A stretch of 64,000 bases of DNA. It comes from JAHBXL01 sp964409775. Its GTDB lineage: Bacteria; Planctomycetota; Phycisphaerae; Phycisphaerales; UBA1924. Position 1 is the stretch's first letter. Each line of letters opens with the position of its first letter. A program made the position numbers and the translations under genes. The notes beneath the pieces are model-generated. The model did not search any database and was not told the origin of the DNA. It was given only the letters and a program-made list of their open reading frames with translations. Positions 7,457-17,572 of the stretch are shown here, in pieces. Location: contig CAYPEI010000008.1 in NCBI GenBank assembly GCA_964409775.1, forward strand, positions 59,533-123,532, read 5' to 3'.

Positions 7457-8848
7457 TCAACAGCCGGCAAACCAGCGCGACAGGAACAGGAAGATGTCCG
7501 GCACGTCGAACGCGCCGTTCTGGTTCACGTCCGCCGCGGGGTAGCCGCCGAACCAGGCGCTCAAGAACGCGAAGATGTCCGGAACGCCGACGCCGCCGGA
7601 AAGGTCGAAGTTCGCGATGCAGGCCGGCGCGGTCGAGTTGCGGAACACCGCCAGGTTGTTGTTCGATCGCGTCACAACCGCGATGTCGGGTTTCCCGTCA
7701 TTGGACAGATCGCCGATCTGGATGGCCCGCACGTTGTCCGCGATTGTCAGCGTCGGGCCCACGCTGAAGACCCCGGCGCCGTTGTTCACCAGCACGACCA
7801 CGCTCCCGTTGCCGGTGCCCGGCGGGTCGATGGCGACGGCCAGGTCCGCCCGGTTATCCAGCGTCAGGTCGCCCGAGGCGATCGCCTTCACATCCGCGCC
7901 GAGATTGATCGTCTGTGTCGCAGTGAAGGTCCCGTTGCCGTTGCCCCGGAAGATCCGCACCGTGTCATCCCCGTCGCAGATCACGGCCATGTCCGTGTTG
8001 GCGTTGGAACCCGAATCGAAATGGTCCAGCACCACGCCGACGGGGTTCATCCCGACGACGACGTTCGACGGCACGACTTCTCCCGGTCCGAGCGGGCACT
8101 GGAAGTCGTACGCGTACCCGCGCCAGCAGATGTCCGAGCACATCACGAAGTCCTTGTACAGCATGATCTTCACGATGTTCGAACTCGAAACGCAGACCGC
8201 AAGGTCGTCGGCCAGCGGTCCTGCATCCAGCCGTCCCCGTGCCGCGTTCACCGCTCCCGCGCCGAGTTGGATCATCGGCCCCTGCTGGAACCCCTCATAC
8301 GTGCCGTCCCCATCACCGATCCGCGCCTGTAGCCCGCCTCCTGCGCCCATGCCCGCGACCACGACCGCGTTCGCCACAGGGTTGATCGAGAACCCGGTGG
8401 AAAACGAACCCCCGGTTCCCAGCGTGTAGCCGACATTGAGGTCGGCATTCTCTCCCCACAGCACCGGGTTCGACGAACCGTTGCTGTGAAAGGCCTGCAG
8501 CGGCCCGGTACCGTCGGCCACCACCAGGTCGATCGGCCCCGCGAAGTCGATATCCATCGCGTTCACATGCACCGGCTGGCCGCCGCCCGCGATCGTCCGC
8601 GCGCCGCCCAGCGTCAGCAGCCCGCCGGCAGTCTGCGCGAAGATGGCGAACTGCCCGGCGCCGTTGCATGCAACCGCAACATCCTTTCGCCCGTCTCCGG
8701 TGAAGTCCGCGATCGTCAGGTGCACCGGAAAACTTGGCGTCGTGTAGTTGTTCACGGCCAGAAAGGACTGGCCATGGGCGGTTCCTGCCGCGGCAAGCAT
8801 CGTCGCGGCAATCCCGCTCACCAGCACGCTTTTCTTGATCCGTGTCAT
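7457..8848 (-). CDS. Secreted FG-GAP/VCBS repeat protein with dockerin-like tail
   Basis: About 463 residues from ATG 8848, with signal peptide KKSVLVSGIAATMLAAAGTAHG. The body holds repeated beta-propeller blades with Ca-binding loops of the type DFTGDGRKDVAVA, DLTLDNRADLAVA and DLSNDGKPDIAVV, as in integrin-like propellers. The C-terminal 50 residues contain two DxNxxGxxxxPDIFxFLxxWF units, a dockerin-like tail common on exported planctomycete proteins. The upstream in-frame extension to 8944 precedes the signal peptide and is rejected. A surface or extracellular adhesin-like role is inferred. Confidence 0.82.
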   Translation of the reverse strand: MTRIKKSVLVSGIAATMLAAAGTAHGQSFLAVNNYTTPSFPVHLTIADFTGDGRKDVAVACNGAGQFAIFAQTAGGLLTLGGARTIAGGGQPVHVNAMDIDFAGPIDLVVADGTGPLQAFHSNGSSNPVLWGENADLNVGYTLGTGGSFSTGFSINPVANAVVVAGMGAGGGLQARIGDGDGTYEGFQQGPMIQLGAGAVNAARGRLDAGPLADDLAVCVSSSNIVKIMLYKDFVMCSDICWRGYAYDFQCPLGPGEVVPSNVVVGMNPVGVVLDHFDSGSNANTDMAVICDGDDTVRIFRGNGNGTFTATQTINLGADVKAIASGDLTLDNRADLAVAIDPPGTGNGSVVVLVNNGAGVFSVGPTLTIADNVRAIQIGDLSNDGKPDIAVVTRSNNNLAVFRNSTAPACIANFDLSGGVGVPDIFAFLSAWFGGYPAADVNQNGAFDVPDIFLFLSRWFAGC

Positions 8849-8968
8849 GCTCAGACTCCACAAGTCCCCACGGCCCAGTATGCCGTTTCCCTTCACCGCC
8901 ACAAGGGTTTTTCCCACACTTGCTTGGCATGTCCTAGTGCGCATTCCATCGCCGGACCGGGCAACTCT

Positions 8969-11743
8969 TCAGCGAAACTCACTCGCCTTTGCCGCATTCC
9001 CTTCCCGCTCGTAGAACGCTCGCAGAGCCGCCCGTACGCGGACGACACGCGGGTCGCTCTCGCTAAGCCCAGTTTTGACAAGGCGATACGCTTCGTTCAG
9101 GGCCGCCTCAGCATCCGCCGTCCGTTTCAGCGACGCCAGTGCATCCCCCTTTGTGGCCAGTGCGATCCCCACCGGCCACGTCTCCCTGCCCCCGAGCAAC
9201 ACACGCAGGTCGATCGCTTCATCCGCGAGCGGCAGCGCCTCCCCGCCGCGGCCGGCCCGAGTCAGCGCGCCGGCCAGCGACAGCAGAGTCTCGGCCATCA
9301 TCGCCTTGCTCTCACCCGTCAGGGCTGTTCGCTGGAGGTCCAGCGCCTGCCGCAGTTGCGCTTCTGCCCGCTTGATGTCCCCGGCTTCCAGCAGGCACTC
9401 GCCCCAGACCCGCCGCGTGTGTGCCTCGCTCGCCGGGGCGACCGCCCCGCCCACGCGCCGATCGATCGCGATCGCCCGTTCAAACCGCTCGTCCGCCAGG
9501 GCGCTGCGCGCCGGTGTCAACCGATACAGCAGCCGCGCCCGGTTCCGAAGGGAGATGATCGGCGCCCGCTCCAGCCCCCCGAGCCGGATGTTCTCCGCCC
9601 GGGCCGACTCGTCTTCTCCGTCCCCGGTGATCCCCGTGCCCGCCGGCGCATCCTCGAACACGCCGTTCAGGTCCATCGCGGCCAGACGGGCCATCGGCGC
9701 GCGGTCGGTCTGGTGCAGTTTCGCGTACAGGTCCCTCGCGGCCCGGTAGTTCTCCGCCGCCAGGTCCGCGTTCCCCGTCGCCAGGTACATGTACCCGAGC
9801 GTGAGTCTGCAGAACGCCGCACCGATGGATGCCGCGCCGCTCACCCGCTCGCGCATCGCCGCCGACTCCGGAATCAGCACCTGCGCCTCACTCATCATCC
9901 CCTCATCGACCAGCAGCCGGCCCAGCAGGTCTTTCGAAACCGCGAGGCTCAGCGTGTCCTTCCCCGCCTTCGCCGCCGCGGCCACGCTCGCGCGATAGTG
10001 CCACTCCGCCCCGTCATAGTCCCCCAGGTTGTGACACAACGCTCCCACCGCGTTGTTGATCGTGACCGTGCGCTCCGTGTCGCCGTCGGGCAACGCGGCG
10101 ATGATCTTCCTCGCCTCAAACAACGCGGCCGCCGTCAGGTCGTACCGGCCAAGTTCCTTCTGCGCCGTCGCCTGCATGATGAGCAGGTCCGCCAGCAGCG
10201 CCCGGTCCTGCGGTCGGTGGGCTCTGGCCAGCCCCACGGCAAGCACCGCATGCTCCGCCGTGCCCTCGTACATGTTGAGCGTGCGGAACACCCGCGCGTA
10301 CGTCCGGTGCAGCGAGAGTTGCGTGAGCGGCTGCTGCGCAAACTCCGTGCCGATGAACGGCTCTCCCTGCTTGAGCACGTGCGCCACCGTGACGTTCGGC
10401 CCGCGCTCCATCGGGCTCGGGCTCGTCAGCGTCGCCACCAGGAAACCGCTCACCGCCTCCGCCTCCGCCGCGCGGGCCCGCGCCTCCTGCTCCGATTTCT
10501 CCAACTCCTCCCTGGCCCGGCGTTCCGCCGCCTCCGCAGCGCGCGAGTCCCGCTCCGCCGCGCGGGCCCGGAGCATCCCGGCCGTCGTGCCCGCCACGCC
10601 GAGCAGCAGCGCGGCCAGCACCAATCCCGCGGTCGCCACGCCCGCGCGATTCCGCCGGATGAACTTCCGCGCCCGATACCCGGCCGATTCCGGACCCGCG
10701 ATCAGCGGCTGATTGCTCAGGTAGTTCCGGATGTCGTCGGACAACTCCGACGCCGTCCGGTACCGCTCCACGCGGTCCTTCCGCATCGCCTTGAGCGGGA
10801 TCCACTCCAGTTCGCTCCGCAGTTCCGCCGCCAGTTCCGCCGGATGCGACCGCCTCGCCTCGGCCGCGCGTGTGCCGTCCTCTCCCAGCGAGGTCAACCG
10901 CGTGCTCGGCCGCGGCGGGTCCACCTCGCGGATCATCTTCTGGATCGCCCCATACCCCGCGCTGCGCAGGGTCCGCGAGTCAAACGGCAATGCGCCGGTC
11001 AGCAGTTCATACAGCACCACCCCCAGCGCATAGATGTCCGTACGCGTGTCGATGTCCGCCTCGGACATCTCCGCCTGCTCCGGGCTCATGTACTCCGGCG
11101 TCCCGATGATCTGCCCGTGCTCGGTGAAGACGGTCTTCTCCGTCAGTCGGCTCGCGATCGCCTTCGCGACGCCGAAGTCGATCACCACCGGCCGCGGCTC
11201 CACGCCGTCGCGGATCGCCACCAGGATGTTCGAGGGCTTCAGATCACGGTGGATGATTCCCTTCATGTGCGCATGCTGCACCGCCTCGCACACCTTCGCG
11301 AACAACTCCAGCCGCTTCTGGATCGTCAGCCGCTGCCGATCGCAGTACTCCGTGATCGCGTCCCCCTTGACGTGCTCCATCGCAAAGTACGGACGCCCCG
11401 CCGCCGTCGTCCCCGCGTCCAGCACTTTCGCGATCCCCGGGTGATCCATCAGCGCCAGGGCCTGCCGCTCCTGCTCGAACCGCGCGATCACCGCGCGAGA
11501 GTCCATGCCCGGCTTGATGATCTTGACCGCCACCCGCTGCACCATCGGGTGCCGCCGTTCCGCCAGCCACACCGTGCCGAACCCGCCCTCCCCGATGACC
11601 TGCAGCAGGTGGTACGGCCCGACGGTTTCCCCGGCACGCTCCGCCGCGATCCCGGGCGATTGCCCGGGCGTCGCCGGCCCTTCCCGCGAGCCCTCCGGAC
11701 CCAGGTCGCCCGTGCCCAGTTGAGATGGGTTCGAGTTTGACAC
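8969..11743 (-). CDS. Membrane Ser/Thr protein kinase (PKN type) with TPR-like C-terminus
   Basis: 924 residues. The kinase domain spans about 40-330: Gly-loop IGEGGFGTVWLAERR, VAVKIIKPG with the catalytic Lys, HRDLKPSNILV and the DFG segment VIDFGVAKAI. Then come a juxtamembrane region, one membrane helix (GVATAGLVLAALLLGVAGTT), an Ala/Glu/Arg coiled coil, and about 450 residues of TPR-like helical repeats, presumably periplasmic. The start GTG 11743 has TAGACT 6 nt upstream and no Shine-Dalgarno, suggesting leaderless transcription. Substrates are unknown. Confidence 0.9.
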   Translation of the reverse strand: MSNSNPSQLGTGDLGPEGSREGPATPGQSPGIAAERAGETVGPYHLLQVIGEGGFGTVWLAERRHPMVQRVAVKIIKPGMDSRAVIARFEQERQALALMDHPGIAKVLDAGTTAAGRPYFAMEHVKGDAITEYCDRQRLTIQKRLELFAKVCEAVQHAHMKGIIHRDLKPSNILVAIRDGVEPRPVVIDFGVAKAIASRLTEKTVFTEHGQIIGTPEYMSPEQAEMSEADIDTRTDIYALGVVLYELLTGALPFDSRTLRSAGYGAIQKMIREVDPPRPSTRLTSLGEDGTRAAEARRSHPAELAAELRSELEWIPLKAMRKDRVERYRTASELSDDIRNYLSNQPLIAGPESAGYRARKFIRRNRAGVATAGLVLAALLLGVAGTTAGMLRARAAERDSRAAEAAERRAREELEKSEQEARARAAEAEAVSGFLVATLTSPSPMERGPNVTVAHVLKQGEPFIGTEFAQQPLTQLSLHRTYARVFRTLNMYEGTAEHAVLAVGLARAHRPQDRALLADLLIMQATAQKELGRYDLTAAALFEARKIIAALPDGDTERTVTINNAVGALCHNLGDYDGAEWHYRASVAAAAKAGKDTLSLAVSKDLLGRLLVDEGMMSEAQVLIPESAAMRERVSGAASIGAAFCRLTLGYMYLATGNADLAAENYRAARDLYAKLHQTDRAPMARLAAMDLNGVFEDAPAGTGITGDGEDESARAENIRLGGLERAPIISLRNRARLLYRLTPARSALADERFERAIAIDRRVGGAVAPASEAHTRRVWGECLLEAGDIKRAEAQLRQALDLQRTALTGESKAMMAETLLSLAGALTRAGRGGEALPLADEAIDLRVLLGGRETWPVGIALATKGDALASLKRTADAEAALNEAYRLVKTGLSESDPRVVRVRAALRAFYEREGNAAKASEFR

Positions 11744-12018
11744 AACAGGAGTCTAACACCCCGGAACCCGGAGCAGGGTCTACCCCTGCTTTCACAAACG
11801 ACCGACCAATCCCGCTTATCCGGACGTGGTTCCTAAGCGCCGCCGCTCGCGATCGTCCTCTCGCTGCCTGAGGAATACGCCGCGTCTCCAAAGATCTGAT
11901 CGTGCGGACAATGACGCGTCGGCCCGCCTGAAACCCCGCTCGCAGGCTCATGCCAGCCCGTCGTGCGCCCGATCTTCCAGCACCGCCACGGTCGCGGCAA
12001 GGAGGAGTGCCCGCTTCC

Positions 12019-13713
12019 ATGGCCGCGACCGTTCCACCGACCATGCCCGCGTCCGCGCCAAGGCTCTCGGACCTGATGTCCGATTGGCCCGGCGCCCTCA
12101 GACTTGACCGCCACTGCACGCTCGCCGAAGCGGTGAACAGGCTCGACGCCGCGCCGGATGCGCCCGGCGTCATGGTTGAAACCGGACGCGACCATCCGGT
12201 GCCGCTCTCCCGTCGCGCGCTCACATCCGGCCTCGGCGTTGCGATCGCCGCCCCAGGGGCCGCCGCCGATCGCCTGTCCGACTTCGCCGAAAAGTGGGCC
12301 GCTCCGCTGCTCGTGCTGTCGTCGTCAACCCTGCTGGGCGATGCTGTCCGCAGCGCCGTTGCGCGCGACGCATCCACCCGCTTCGAGCCCGTGCTGATCG
12401 TCGACCCCGACCGCCCGACGTTCATGGTCGACCTGCGGGTGCTGCTGCTCGCGCAGTGCGCAGCGCTGGAATCCGCCGTCGGGCTGCTCACGCAGGCCCG
12501 CGCCGCCGCCGAAAACGCCGCCGCCGATCGAACCCGGTTCCTCGCCGCGCTCGGACACGAGATCCGCACGCCCATGACCGCCATGATCGGATTCGCCGAG
12601 TATCTCGCGGGCGACGCGCTCTCGCCGCAGGATCGAGCCCAGCACGGCGCCGCGATCCGACGCAACGCCGATCACCTGCTTGCCATTGTCAACGATTTCC
12701 TCGACGCCTCGAGGATCGAGTCCGGGAAGATGACGGTCGAGCGCATCGCCTGCAATCCCCTGCAATGCGTCGGCGAAGCGATCGATATGCTCCGGCCCGC
12801 CGCCGATGCCCGCGCCCTGACGATCCGTCAATCCACCGGGGGCGACGTTCCGCAGGCGATCACCGCCGACCCGCTCCGCCTGCGGCAGATCCTCATCAAC
12901 CTGCTCTCCAACGCCATCAAGTTCACCGACCACGGCTCCATCGCGGTCCACGCGTCGTACGACGACTCTCGGTCTCTCCCCGTTCTTGCCATCAGCGTTA
13001 GCGATACCGGCGCGGGCATGACCCCCGCACAGTGCCGCGAGGTCTTCGACGGCTTCCGTCAGGCCGACCCATCCATTCCCCGCCGCTTCGGCGGTTCGGG
13101 GCTGGGGCTGTCCATCAGCCGCGAGTTCGCACGCCTGATGGGCGGCGATCTGGTCTGCGACAGCACGCCCGGCCGCGGCTCGACCTTCACTCTCTCGCTT
13201 CCCGCTCCGCCATCCGCAGGCGCAACCGCCGCCCCGCGCCGCGCCATCGCGCAGCCCGCCGTTCACTCCCGATCTCCGCGGCCTCTCCTGGGCCTCCGCA
13301 TCCTGCTGGCCGAAGATGGCGCCGACAATCGGCGGCTGCTGCACGCCCATCTGACCCGCGCCGGCGCCGAGATGATCCTCGTCGCCGATGGCTTCGCCGC
13401 CGTTCAGGCCGCCATGGCGCCGCAGTACGGCGCTTTGCCCATCGATCTCATCCTCATGGATGTCGAAATGCCCGTTCTCGATGGCCTGCAGGCTGCCCGA
13501 GTGCTCCGTTCCCGCCGATATGCCGGCCCGATCATCGCCCTCACCGCCCACGATACCCCCGAGCACCGCGTCCGCTGCCTTGAAGCCGGCTGCAATGAGT
13601 TTCTCACCAAGCCCGTCGAACGATCCACACTCATCCAAACTGTCGCCGCGTGGGTGCACGATTCAGTCCGCGCGACCGGACCCAGTCGACCCCCTCGCGC
13701 CGACGCGGCATGA
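12019..13713 (+). CDS. Hybrid sensor histidine kinase with C-terminal receiver
   Basis: About 564 residues. After roughly 150 residues without a recognised sensor domain comes the dimerisation/phosphoacceptor segment FLAALGHEIRTPMTAMIGFA (H-box). The ATPase has N-box RQILINLLSNAIKFTDHG, G1 VSDTGAGM and G2 GGSGLGLSIS. The C-terminal receiver begins RILLAEDGADNRRLL with acceptor Asp in LILMDVEMPVLDG and the conserved Lys in FLTKPVE. There is no clear membrane helix, so it is probably cytoplasmic. ATG 12019 is preferred to 11950 because AAGGAGG lies upstream, although the 13-nt spacing is long. No partner regulator is adjacent. Confidence 0.88.
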   Translation: MAATVPPTMPASAPRLSDLMSDWPGALRLDRHCTLAEAVNRLDAAPDAPGVMVETGRDHPVPLSRRALTSGLGVAIAAPGAAADRLSDFAEKWAAPLLVLSSSTLLGDAVRSAVARDASTRFEPVLIVDPDRPTFMVDLRVLLLAQCAALESAVGLLTQARAAAENAAADRTRFLAALGHEIRTPMTAMIGFAEYLAGDALSPQDRAQHGAAIRRNADHLLAIVNDFLDASRIESGKMTVERIACNPLQCVGEAIDMLRPAADARALTIRQSTGGDVPQAITADPLRLRQILINLLSNAIKFTDHGSIAVHASYDDSRSLPVLAISVSDTGAGMTPAQCREVFDGFRQADPSIPRRFGGSGLGLSISREFARLMGGDLVCDSTPGRGSTFTLSLPAPPSAGATAAPRRAIAQPAVHSRSPRPLLGLRILLAEDGADNRRLLHAHLTRAGAEMILVADGFAAVQAAMAPQYGALPIDLILMDVEMPVLDGLQAARVLRSRRYAGPIIALTAHDTPEHRVRCLEAGCNEFLTKPVERSTLIQTVAAWVHDSVRATGPSRPPRADAA

Positions 13714-13752
13714 TCCCGCAACCGCAGGCCAGGCTCCTCCATACCGTTCGGC

Positions 13753-14832
13753 ATGCTCTATCCACTCTCACGGTGGGCCTTGTCCGCCGCGGCGATGATC
13801 CCGGCGGCTCTGGCCTTGTCCGCGACAACCACATCGCGCTCTATTGATCCTCCCGCGGCCGAACCGGCAGCGCCGGTTCAGCCCGCCGCAACGCCCGAAT
13901 CCGAGGTCGACCGCCAGCGCCTGCTCGACACCATCCGGTCTCTCCCGACCAAGCGCGCCGCCTGGGGCGATGCGGCGCACAAGGCCGGCCTGCGCGAGAC
14001 CGAAGCGCTGCTGGTCGACCGCCTCACCGCCCTGGGCTATAAGCCCCAACTCGATCCCATCGACTTCCTGGGCGGAGACCGCGACCAGAAACCCTGGAAC
14101 AACATCATCATCGACCTGCCCGGGACCACGCTGCCCGGCGAAGTGCTCATCGTCTCGGCCCACTTCGATGCGGTCGCCGGCGCGCCTGGAGCCGAGGATG
14201 ACGGCAGCGGTGTCGCCGCCATCCTCGAGATGGCCCGCATCCTCAAGCAGCACCCGATGCACCGCACCCTTCGCCTGGTCCTCTTCAACCTCGAAGAGGC
14301 GGGCCTCGTCGGCTCGCGCGCCTATGTCGGCCGGAACGTCGAACAGTGGAACGAAGGCAAGGAGAAGATCGTCGGCATGGTCACGCTCGACATGCTCGGC
14401 TACTACACCGACGAGCCCGACAGCCAGAAGAGCCCCATCCCGCCCAACAAGATGTTCAAGCCGCCCAGTGTCGGCGACTTTCTGGGTATGGGCGGCATCC
14501 TCCCGCACCGCTGGTTCAGCCAGGCCTTCAACACCGCCATGAACCAGTCCGAGCCCCGGCTCAAGACCTTTGTCCTCGATTTCCTCCCCATCGCGCCGCC
14601 CGACCTCCTGCGCTCCGACCACGCGCCCTTCCTCGCCGCAGGAATCCCCGGCATCATCCTCTCCACCACCGCCGAAATGCGCAACCCCCACTACCACAAG
14701 CCCACCGACACCATCGAGACCATCGACCCCGTGCGGTTCGAGTACGCCGTTCGCGCAGTTCTCGGTGCAGCGTGGCGGCTCGCCGGTCCCGCGGACCATC
14801 CGGCACCGCCCCTCGCACCGCCCGCCCAATGA
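13753..14832 (+). CDS. Secreted M28-family zinc aminopeptidase
   Basis: 359 residues with an N-terminal signal peptide (LSRWALSAAAMIPAALALSA). Metal ligands of the M28 family are visible: VSAHFDAVAGAPGAEDDGSG gives His and bridging Asp, NLEEAGLVGSRAYV gives the Glu pair, LLRSDHAPFLAAGIPGI an Asp, and NPHYHKPTDT the last His. Such enzymes remove N-terminal residues from peptides in the periplasm or outside the cell. TACCGT lies 5 nt before the ATG with no Shine-Dalgarno. The gene is convergent with coaC. Confidence 0.9.
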   Translation: MLYPLSRWALSAAAMIPAALALSATTTSRSIDPPAAEPAAPVQPAATPESEVDRQRLLDTIRSLPTKRAAWGDAAHKAGLRETEALLVDRLTALGYKPQLDPIDFLGGDRDQKPWNNIIIDLPGTTLPGEVLIVSAHFDAVAGAPGAEDDGSGVAAILEMARILKQHPMHRTLRLVLFNLEEAGLVGSRAYVGRNVEQWNEGKEKIVGMVTLDMLGYYTDEPDSQKSPIPPNKMFKPPSVGDFLGMGGILPHRWFSQAFNTAMNQSEPRLKTFVLDFLPIAPPDLLRSDHAPFLAAGIPGIILSTTAEMRNPHYHKPTDTIETIDPVRFEYAVRAVLGAAWRLAGPADHPAPPLAPPAQ

Positions 14833-14868
14833 AGCGTTCGGCCGGTCGCACGCGATCGCGCATCGCTA

Positions 14869-15450
14869 TCACACCCCGCGTGCGGAGATTGCCGCCGCGA
14901 GCGCCGCGAGCAACTCCTCCGGCTCGCTCATCCGCCCCGGTCCGCTCGTCCGGCACGCCTGCCAGCCCTCGTTCGGGCCCACCAGTTGGAACCCATCGGC
15001 GCGCAGCGTCGACAGGTTCCGCTGAGTCGCGGGCTGGTTCCACATCGCCGCGTTCATCGCCGGGGCCAGCAGCACCGGCGTCTTCGCCCGGTCGATCGCC
15101 GAGAGGATCAGCGTCACGGCATCATCGGCGCGCCCGGTGGCGAGCCGTGCCACGCAGTCCATCGTGCACGGTGCAACAATCGCGGCATCCAGCGAACGCG
15201 CCATCGCGATGTGCTGCGGATCGCGCGCGCCGTCTTCCCCCGCGTGATCCCATCCGCTGGAGAACACCTGCTTTCCCGACAGCGAGGCGAACGTCAGCGG
15301 CGTGACAAACCTCGTCGCCCCCTCAGTCATCGCGACGGTGACATCCGCGCCGGCCTGCACCAGGCGGCTGACCAGCGTGCACACCTTGTACGCGGCGATC
15401 CCCCCGGTCACCCCGACAAGCACGCGCTTCGATTTGAACTCGTCGTTCAC
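14869..15450 (-). CDS. coaC: Phosphopantothenoylcysteine decarboxylase, stand-alone
   Basis: Flavoprotein step of coenzyme A synthesis: decarboxylates 4'-phosphopantothenoylcysteine to 4'-phosphopantetheine. 193 residues of the HFCD flavoprotein family: RVLVGVTGGIAAYK at the N-terminus, the FMN/substrate motif PAMNAAMW, and the substrate clamp ACRTSGPGRM. The start is GTG. The CoaB synthetase half of the usual bifunctional CoaBC is absent, so CoaB must be encoded elsewhere. It follows rpoZ on the same strand with a 41-bp gap, a common neighbourhood in bacteria. Confidence 0.92.
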   Translation of the reverse strand: MNDEFKSKRVLVGVTGGIAAYKVCTLVSRLVQAGADVTVAMTEGATRFVTPLTFASLSGKQVFSSGWDHAGEDGARDPQHIAMARSLDAAIVAPCTMDCVARLATGRADDAVTLILSAIDRAKTPVLLAPAMNAAMWNQPATQRNLSTLRADGFQLVGPNEGWQACRTSGPGRMSEPEELLAALAAAISARGV

Positions 15451-15491
15451 GGCGGGCTCTTCCCCACCACGGCGGCCCCGACTCGAACCGC

Positions 15492-15734
15492 TCAGTTCCG
15501 ATACCCGGGCATGATCTTCTGCAGGTCGCCGGCCGTGGCCGTGTCAAACTCCAGCCCCAACTTGCCCTGCATGATCTCTTCCATCACCACTTCGAGATCC
15601 GACCGGCCCATCCGGTCCACCATCGGACGTGAGCCTTCCATCAGTTGAACCAGCCGCCGCTGGATCAGCGAGCACAACTTGAACCGGCCGCCATACTTGT
15701 TGACGATGGCATCGCTCTTGAGCGCTTCGATCAT
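15492..15734 (-). CDS. rpoZ: RNA polymerase omega subunit
   Basis: 80 residues beginning MIEALKSDAIVNKYGGRFKL. Omega binds the C-terminus of beta-prime and assists RNA polymerase assembly. The length and the N-terminal KYGGRFKLCSLIQRR pattern, where most bacteria have a residue run around NRFxLVxxxxxRA, fit omega. ATG 15734 has AGGAG about 10 nt upstream; the in-frame extension to 15848 matches nothing. Adjacency to coaC supports the call. Confidence 0.85.
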   Translation of the reverse strand: MIEALKSDAIVNKYGGRFKLCSLIQRRLVQLMEGSRPMVDRMGRSDLEVVMEEIMQGKLGLEFDTATAGDLQKIMPGYRN

Positions 15735-16228
15735 GGGACGGGTGCTCCTGCAGGCCGCGGCGGGAAAGTTGTTCGGGCTCGGCGGGGCGTAAGTCAGCCA
15801 ACTCGCGAGAGAAGTCCCGCCGGAGCGCAGAAGAGAGGATAGGACCATCCAGGCCCCCCGGACAAGGCGGAGGGTCGCTCGCAGCGGTCCAAGTCAAGGA
15901 TGATCACGTTCCGTTCGGGTGTTTGTCCAGAACATCGCCAGACGCGCGACTTCCGCTTGTTTGCAAGGAACGCTACCGCACCTGCCGATCCTCCTATAGA
16001 CTTGTTTCGTATGGATGGTTGTCGGTAGGCTGACGGTGTCCGGGTCACACGCTCGGGCATCGCGTCAGCGGCGTGGTCGGGGGCCTCCGGAATCCGGGGT
16101 CGGATCAGCCGCTGCCGATGGCAGACGTGACACGAGCATTGGACCGATCTCGGGCCGATTCGCCGCGGATGTGTCGGGGCTCCTAGGTATGAGCCCGGCA
16201 TCGTTCGGGATGCGCCCGATCTGCAGGA
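15735..16228. other. 494-bp gap between rpoZ and the DUF3553 gene
   Basis: No convincing gene: frames on both strands lack family similarity. It should hold the promoters for rpoZ-coaC (leftward) and the DUF3553-like gene (rightward). A TATAGA box near 15996 is one possible -10. Confidence 0.5.
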
Positions 16229-16882
16229 ATGCAACACGTGATGACTACGACTCGGCAATGGGCCTTCGGCGACCGTGTTGTCCATGCGCACAGGCCCGAG
16301 TGGGGAACCGGCGTCATCACGACCGCCGCCGCCGCCGTGCACGAGGGCCAGCCCTGCCAGATGCTCACCATCCGCTTCGACCGCGCAGGCCTCAAGACCC
16401 TCTCGACCGCCTTCGCTTCGCTGCTCCCCGCCAACGACGTGACCGTCGCCCACGCGAACGCCGCCGCCGCGGCCCGCGAACGCGCCGAGCAGGATTCCGA
16501 CCCATTCGCCGCCGAGGTCGCCACGCAGAGCACCGAACAGGTCAAGGAAGCGCTCGTCCGCGTGCCCGAGTCTGCGCGCGATCCGTTCATGCCCCTGGCC
16601 GCGCGGATGAAGGCCACGTTCGATCTGTACCGCTTCGGCAAACAGGGCGGCGTCCTCCTCGACTGGGCCGCCGCACAGACCGGCATCGCCGATCCGCTCT
16701 CCATGTTCAGCCGGCACGAACTCGAGCAGTTATTCGACCGCTTCACGGTCAACCGCGACCAGCACCTCAAGAAACTCGCGCTCGACTTCAAGAAGCAGGA
16801 CGCCGCCGGCCTCCAGAAGGCCCTGGCCTCCGCCCCTGCCGGCGCGCAACAGGCGTTGCGCCGCATGGACGCCTTCCGTTGA
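16229..16882 (+). CDS. DUF3553-like protein
   Basis: 217 residues. The N-terminus WAFGDRVVHAHRPEWGTGVI resembles the DUF3553 pattern, a short SH3-like beta-barrel also found at the C-terminus of some UvrD-like helicases. The remaining 140 residues are helical with AARMKATFDLYRFGKQGGV and FDRFTVNRDQHLKKLALDF. The start could also be ATG 16241. It is probably a cytoplasmic protein of unknown role; the similarity is recalled from the family pattern and was not tested. Confidence 0.6.
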   Translation: MQHVMTTTRQWAFGDRVVHAHRPEWGTGVITTAAAAVHEGQPCQMLTIRFDRAGLKTLSTAFASLLPANDVTVAHANAAAAARERAEQDSDPFAAEVATQSTEQVKEALVRVPESARDPFMPLAARMKATFDLYRFGKQGGVLLDWAAAQTGIADPLSMFSRHELEQLFDRFTVNRDQHLKKLALDFKKQDAAGLQKALASAPAGAQQALRRMDAFR

Positions 16883-17124
16883 GCGCACGCAACAGCCGGT
16901 ATCCCCGGCACCGCCGCCAGAACCCGCAACCGGGCTCTTCGCCTGATAAAAACTCCCCCGCATCCCGGGGCTGAGCCCTTCGCCCGGTCTTCCCGCCCGA
17001 GAACCCGCATTGGCATGCCGCCGCTCCGCTCGCCCGTGGCCCCGGGCGCGGGTGTTGTTCTGTTGGTCCTGCGTCGCACGCACCGGCAACGGGCCGCGAC
17101 CACACAACCACAGACCCGGAGCCC

Positions 17125-17424
17125 ATGACCATGAACGAGCAGGACTTCACCGCCAAACTCAGCGACCTCATGCAGCAACTCGACGGACTCCCCGACCCCG
17201 CTCGCGAGCAACTCCAGGCCCTCGCACAGGACACCAAGGACCGTCACGCCCGGATGAAGAAGACCGTCAACGAACTCCAGGAAGCGCTCGACTATCTCCG
17301 GCTCAGCGTGAAGTACCTCGTCTTCGATCTCGAGGCCACGCGCCGCGAGAACCAGTACCTCCGCAAGATGCTCGACAACCGCAACGGCGGCGGCAGCGAT
17401 CGTCCCCGCAACGACGCGGAGTGA
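17125..17424 (+). CDS. Small coiled-coil protein
   Basis: 99 residues, almost entirely alpha-helical: LSDLMQQLDGLPDPAREQLQ, then RMKKTVNELQEALDYLRLSV and DLEATRRENQYLRKMLDN with heptad-spaced hydrophobics, then a polar tail. I know no function. The start could be ATG 17125 or 17131. A strong terminator hairpin follows at 17573. Confidence 0.6.
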   Translation: MTMNEQDFTAKLSDLMQQLDGLPDPAREQLQALAQDTKDRHARMKKTVNELQEALDYLRLSVKYLVFDLEATRRENQYLRKMLDNRNGGGSDRPRNDAE

Positions 17425-17572
17425 GCCCGCAAACCACGGTCCCGCATACTCAAGTCTCCTCGCCGCACAAACACACACACCGCGATCGGCCAGGCCACAC
17501 ACCTCTTCAACGGCCGATCGCTCCGCCCGCGCCGCCGACACACCGGCCCGGGAGTAACGGACCCCTTTCCGG

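Noticed and set aside
8486..11740. 1084-codon plus-strand frame
   Set aside because: Exact antisense of the TPR kinase; no recognisable domain.
11244..12665. 473-codon minus-strand frame overlapping kinase and histidine kinase genes
   Set aside because: Its only protein-like parts are frame-shifted readings of the kinase and antisense of the histidine kinase.
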